A stretch of 17,353 nt of DNA from Firmicutes bacterium CAG:110 (GTDB lineage: Bacteria > Bacillota > Clostridia > Oscillospirales > Oscillospiraceae), in the NCBI GenBank assembly GCA_000434635.1, contig HF988149.1:23591-40943 (forward strand), in the 5' to 3' direction. Below, in pieces: positions 14,671 to 17,353 of the stretch. The notes under the pieces were generated by a model, which saw nothing but the letters and a program-made list of their open reading frames with translations, was not told the DNA's origin and searched no databases. The stretch's first letter is position 1; every line of letters begins with the position of its first letter. Position numbers and translations under genes: made by a program.

Positions 14671-15240
14671 CTACTTTTCCAGCCTGGAAATCAGCGCCGT
14701 GCCGTTTTCCCGCAGCCATTTCCGCTGGATTTCATAATCCGGTAAGACATGCTCGACCTCTGCCCAGAAGTGGGCGGAGTGGTTCATCTCCTTCCGGTGG
14801 CACAGCTCGTGGACGACCACGTAGTCCAGCACCTCCGGCGGCGTGAGCATCAGCAAGCAGTTAAAGTTGAGATTTCCCTTACTGCTGCAGCTTCCCCACA
14901 GGGTATGCTGACTGCGGATGGTGATCCTGCCATAGGTCACACCCACCAGCGGTGCAAAATGCGCGACACGTCCCGGGATGGTTTGCCGCGCCTGCCGGGC
15001 AAGCACCTGCAGCTGCTCATCCGTAAACACGGGAAGCCGCGCCGCGGCAGTCCGCTTTTCCAGATGCTTTTCAATCCAGCCGGATTTGCTTTCCACGAAC
15101 CTGCGAATATCCGCATTGGACATCCACCGGGGGCACCGCACCAGCACCTCGCCGCTTGGGGCTATCTGCACCGAAATGGTTCTGCGGCTGCTGCGGATAA
15201 CGCGGTATGGAATATTGTATTTTTCCACTTTATCGTTCAT
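14671..15240 (-). CDS. YgjP/DUF45-family metallopeptidase-like protein
   Basis: A protein of about 189 residues in the YgjP-like (DUF45, SprT-related) metal-dependent hydrolase family. The zinc-site motif HELCHRKEMNH is present, with HFW following, after the characteristic LWGSCSSKGNLNFN. The N-terminal part, with VRSSRRTISVQI-like strands, is typical. Substrates are not known for most members. Two ATG starts are possible, at 15261 and 15240; GAAGGA lies just before the second, AGGT before the first, so 15240 is slightly preferred. It may be co-transcribed with the ZIP gene downstream. Confidence 0.88.
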   Translation of the reverse strand: MNDKVEKYNIPYRVIRSSRRTISVQIAPSGEVLVRCPRWMSNADIRRFVESKSGWIEKHLEKRTAAARLPVFTDEQLQVLARQARQTIPGRVAHFAPLVGVTYGRITIRSQHTLWGSCSSKGNLNFNCLLMLTPPEVLDYVVVHELCHRKEMNHSAHFWAEVEHVLPDYEIQRKWLRENGTALISRLEK

Positions 15241-15267
15241 AATTCCTTCAAATAATCTCATTTTTAC

Positions 15268-15411
15268 CTAAGGCCGTATCTGAAAGTTGTCAAAACGCCC
15301 AAGCAGCAGGTCTTTTTCCCCTGTGCCGCGCCATTTTCCCTTGAAATACATATCCAGTATTCCTGCGGAAAAATGGCTTGCCCATGGCAAAAATCCCTCG
15401 CTGTTGGTCAT
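15268..15411 (-). CDS. Possible 47-residue small protein
   Basis: A short open frame ends only seven bases before the first possible start of the YgjP-like gene. Its predicted product has a balanced composition, with a hydrophobic start (FLPWASHFSAGILDMYF) and a charged middle (KGKWRGTGEKD). The frame is open a further 15 or so codons upstream without a better start. No clear Shine-Dalgarno precedes the ATG, and no family was recognised. It could be chance coding in otherwise unexplained intergenic DNA, or the trace of a repeat. Confidence 0.25.
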   Translation of the reverse strand: MTNSEGFLPWASHFSAGILDMYFKGKWRGTGEKDLLLGRFDNFQIRP

Positions 15412-15454
15412 TTCGCCAGCTTTCAGACACGACCTGGTTTCCAGAATTTACAGC

Positions 15455-15483
15455 TTGAAAATTGATTACAAATCGGTTACAAT
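15455..15483 (+). promoter_or_regulatory. Promoter of the 28-residue peptide gene
   Basis: TTGAAA (15455-15460) and TACAAT (15478-15483) are separated by 17 bp, placing the start near 15490, about 39 nt before the ATG. TTACA occurs at 15448, 15466 and 15477; the last two are 11 bp apart, the spacing used by OmpR/PhoP-type regulators, but chance is possible. Confidence 0.75.
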
Positions 15484-15528
15484 TCTTTTGTCTTCGCGAG
15501 GCAAATACTGAAACAGGAGGTTGGCAAG

Positions 15529-15615
15529 ATGTTCTTTTTTAATTGCAACACCAACAATTCCGATTGCAGCTCCATTTGGCAGCTGCTGAGCCGTCTGTGC
15601 GGTTTCGGCTGCTAA
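15529..15615 (+). CDS. 28-residue cysteine-rich small protein
   Basis: A 28-codon gene, ATG to TAA, too short for usual gene calling. The product begins MFFFNCNTNN, has four cysteines (residues 6, 13, 24, 28), a short hydrophobic stretch SIWQLLSRLCGF and ends GFGC. AGGAGG lies nine bases before the ATG, a promoter about 45 bp before, and a hairpin terminator 17 bp after the stop, so it has every part of an independent transcription unit. No family was confidently recognised. Small Asn/Cys-rich proteins of this style exist in Firmicutes, some linked to spores or membranes; metal binding or a peptide signal are guesses. Its frame differs from the long open frame that runs antisense to telA. Confidence 0.65.
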   Translation: MFFFNCNTNNSDCSSIWQLLSRLCGFGC

Positions 15616-15631
15616 TTATTCTGTGGCCTTG

Positions 15632-15661
15632 GGCGATCCCGTGTTCCACGGGGTCGCCTTT
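15632..15661 (+). terminator. Terminator of the 28-residue peptide gene
   Basis: GGCGATCCCGTG (15632-15643) pairs with CACGGGGTCGCC (15647-15658), with one G-T pair and a TTC loop, followed by TTT. Confidence 0.8.
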
Positions 15662-15670
15662 ATCAAATCC

Positions 15671-15707
15671 AAAACGCAGTACCGGTGATATTCCGGTACT
15701 GCGTTTT
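15671..15707 (-). terminator. Hairpin terminator after telA
   Basis: A perfect 15-bp stem, AAAACGCAGTACCGG (15671-15685) with CCGGTACTGCGTTTT (15693-15707), begins seven bases after the telA stop codon. The A/T ends could serve both directions between the convergent peptide gene and telA. Confidence 0.85.
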
Positions 15708-15713
15708 CTAGCG

Positions 15714-16871
15714 TTATACCCCGCCGCGGATCTCCAGCAGCTTGCCCTTGAGGTCGTTCTCCATTTTTGCCATTTCCGCTTCGGCGGCAATGCGCTTCTC
15801 CCGGCCTTCGGACTGGATCTTCATTACGTCGTCCAGCGTCTGGATCAGCTCGGCGTTGGTCTTTTTCAGGGTTTCGATGTCCACAATGCCCCGCTCGGCT
15901 TCCTTGGCGGTCTCCACGGACGCCATGTGCAGCTTCTCGGCGTTCTGTTTCAGCAGGGCGTTGGTGATGTCGTTGACCTGACGCTGCGCCTGCGCGGCCT
16001 CGTTGGAATGGGCAATGCCCAGCGCCAGAACCATCTGATTCTTCCACAGGGGGATGGTGTTCATCAGCGTGGTCTGAATCTTCTCCACCATCACATTGTC
16101 GTTGTTCTGGATCATGCGGATCTGGGGCGCGGTCTGGATGGAAATGGTGCGGGTCAGCTCCAGATCATAGATCTTCTTCTCAAACCGGTTGCACTTGTCC
16201 GCCAGATCTTTTGCCGCCTGCGCGTCCTCCGCAAGTCCGGTGGCCTGCGCCGTGGCTTCCAGCTCTTTCAGCTTGCCTTCCCGTACCTCCTGCAGCTTCT
16301 TCTTGCCTGCCAGAATGTACATGCTCAGCTCCTTGAAGTAGGCAAGGTTCTGCTCGTACATCTTATCCAGCATCGCGGAGTCCTTCAGCAGCCGTACCTG
16401 ATGCTGCTGGAGGGCGTCGCCAATCTTCTCCACGTTGACCTCCGCCTTGGCGTAGCGGCTCTTCATGACCTCCAGCTTGTTCGCCTGCTTGCGGAAGAAG
16501 CCAAGGAAGCCCTTTTCCTCCTCGGCGTCGAAGCCTTTCAGCTCGCCCACCACGTTGACGATCAGGTCGCCCACCTCGCCCAAGTCCTGCGTGCGCACAT
16601 TGGCGAGGGCAGCGTCGGAGAAGTCGGCCATTTTCTTCTGGGTGCCCGCGCCGTACTGCAAGATCTGGGCGGTGTTCTCCACATCGATCTTCTGGGCAAA
16701 ATCATCCACCATCTGCTGCTCCTGAGGGGTCAGCACCGGCTCGGCGACCTTGGTCTGCTGCAGCTTCGTTTCCTCGGCCACGACCAGCTTGGGTGTGTTT
16801 TCCAGCTCCGGCTCCAGAGTCAGGCTGGGGATGGGGGCGGATTCGTTCACATCTTTGTATTCTGCGTCCAT
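15714..16871 (-). CDS. telA: TelA-family (toxic anion resistance) protein
   Basis: A 385-residue cytoplasmic, mainly helical protein of the TelA/YaaN/YceH family, linked with tellurite resistance and with envelope stress in some bacteria; its biochemical role is not defined. Seen: an acidic, Pro-rich N-terminus (about 1-45), LTPQEQQMVDDFAQKID, GFLGFFRKQANKLEVMKSRY, many heptad-like Leu/Glu/Lys stretches, and the family core VMVEKIQTTLMNTIPLWKNQMVLALG. The ATG at 16871 has GAGGAG seven bases upstream. It follows xpaC after 24 bp; the xpaC-telA pair is known from Bacillus subtilis (xpaC-yaaN). Full length. Confidence 0.93.
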   Translation of the reverse strand: MDAEYKDVNESAPIPSLTLEPELENTPKLVVAEETKLQQTKVAEPVLTPQEQQMVDDFAQKIDVENTAQILQYGAGTQKKMADFSDAALANVRTQDLGEVGDLIVNVVGELKGFDAEEEKGFLGFFRKQANKLEVMKSRYAKAEVNVEKIGDALQQHQVRLLKDSAMLDKMYEQNLAYFKELSMYILAGKKKLQEVREGKLKELEATAQATGLAEDAQAAKDLADKCNRFEKKIYDLELTRTISIQTAPQIRMIQNNDNVMVEKIQTTLMNTIPLWKNQMVLALGIAHSNEAAQAQRQVNDITNALLKQNAEKLHMASVETAKEAERGIVDIETLKKTNAELIQTLDDVMKIQSEGREKRIAAEAEMAKMENDLKGKLLEIRGGV

Positions 16872-16895
16872 AATTGATCTCCTCTTCCTAGTTTT

Positions 16896-17353
16896 TTATA
16901 ATGTCTGCTGTTTCTTCACTTGGGATAAGCCGTCCTCCGTCAGTCCCTCCTGCGCGAGCAGGGTGTTGAGGACGGAAATGTCGCTGGAAACGTCCATGGC
17001 GGAATCCCGGAACAGGTCGTCCAGCAGCTTCTCAAAGGCCAGATTCAGCGTATCCAGCGTGGCCTCAATTTCCTTCTTGGAAGCCTGAATGTTTTCCCCC
17101 TGCACGGGCTGGGCGTCCATGTCCGCGTAGGCGTTCAGGAGCTTCACCGTCATGGGCAGGTAGTAGTCCATCAGCTTCTTCAGGTCGGGGACCACCTCCG
17201 GATGCGCCTCCGCCCGCTCAAAGATACGGCAGACAATCAGCTCCATCCGGGAGATTTTCTCAGAAATTTCCTCCCCGGGAATGGCGTCGTTGCAGGCGCG
17301 TATCTGGGCGATGAAGGCGTTGCCCCGATCCAGAACCTCCTGCACCTGCGGGT
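16896..17353 (-). CDS. xpaC: XpaC-family protein, 5' end outside the window
   Basis: The C-terminal part (about 152 codons visible) of a protein of the XpaC family, named for hydrolysis of a chromogenic phosphate in Bacillus; the true role is unknown. Seen: IFERAEAHPEVVPDLKKLMDYYLPMTVKLLNAYADMD, ASKKEIEATLDTLNLAFEKLLDDLF and DVSSDISVLNTLLAQEGL, all typical of its end. A GTG at 17345 could be read as a start, but the frame stays open to the window edge and full-length members have more sequence before this, so the gene is cut by the window. It lies 24 bp upstream of telA, in the same direction. Confidence 0.9.
   Translation of the reverse strand, partial: PQVQEVLDRGNAFIAQIRACNDAIPGEEISEKISRMELIVCRIFERAEAHPEVVPDLKKLMDYYLPMTVKLLNAYADMDAQPVQGENIQASKKEIEATLDTLNLAFEKLLDDLFRDSAMDVSSDISVLNTLLAQEGLTEDGLSQVKKQQTL

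Noticed and set aside
15543..16877. 444-codon rightward open frame antisense to telA
   Set aside because: Leu/His-rich shadow of telA. The 28-residue peptide gene that overlaps its start uses a different frame and has its own ribosome binding site.
1..17353. Search for CRISPR arrays, tRNA or rRNA genes, transposases, integrases and toxin-antitoxin pairs
   Set aside because: No regularly spaced direct repeats, cloverleaf genes or recognisable recombinase, transposase, toxin or antitoxin proteins were seen on either strand.

Overview
The window looks like a chromosomal segment of a low-oxygen Firmicute, most likely a clostridial gut bacterium of the Oscillospirales type. The basis is gene content and order: YceD-L32; Der-PlsY-GpsA; HPr kinase next to an RluA-type synthase; XpaC-TelA; and a citrate-to-2-oxoglutarate operon whose first enzyme is of the LeuA-like (Re-citrate synthase) type. 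Promoters are of the sigma-A type and Shine-Dalgarno sites are strong. Most of the window is GC-rich. One block, about 5,020-6,110, is clearly AT-rich. No tRNA, rRNA, CRISPR array, transposase or integrase was recognised.

Layout. Positions 1-4,963 read rightward: a class B sortase, yceD-rpmF with a consensus promoter, then the der-plsY-gpsA operon, closed by a strong hairpin terminator. The der gene is split by an exact 23-bp tandem duplication (2173-2218) that shifts the frame inside its first GTPase domain; removing one copy restores a normal 444-residue Der. Positions 4,964-6,166 hold an AT-rich insert: five consecutive hairpins (5023-5185) and a TraX-family membrane protein. The block is bounded on both sides by hairpins with almost the same arms. 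Positions 6,195-8,104 read leftward: an rluA-type pseudouridine synthase and hprK, with overlapping ends. hprK and rpmB (L28) are transcribed divergently from two well-formed promoters.

Positions 8,602-13,675 read leftward and form one four-gene unit: LeuA-like (Re-type) citrate synthase, a GntR/FadR-family regulator, aconitase and isocitrate dehydrogenase. Together they would turn oxaloacetate and acetyl-CoA into 2-oxoglutarate for glutamate synthesis. Two palindromes lie across the single promoter in front of the operon, which suggests control by the GntR protein encoded inside it. Further right are a ZIP metal transporter and a YgjP/DUF45 metallopeptidase-like gene. A compact transcription unit for a 28-residue cysteine-rich peptide (15529-15615) follows, with its own promoter, Shine-Dalgarno and terminator. 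The right end holds telA and the end of xpaC, which runs off the window.

The most notable points are the duplicated, frameshifted der; the small cysteine-rich peptide unit; the hairpin-rich AT island with traX; and the self-contained citrate/2-oxoglutarate operon with an embedded regulator and a palindromic promoter. Family assignments rest on motifs read by eye; no database search was possible.
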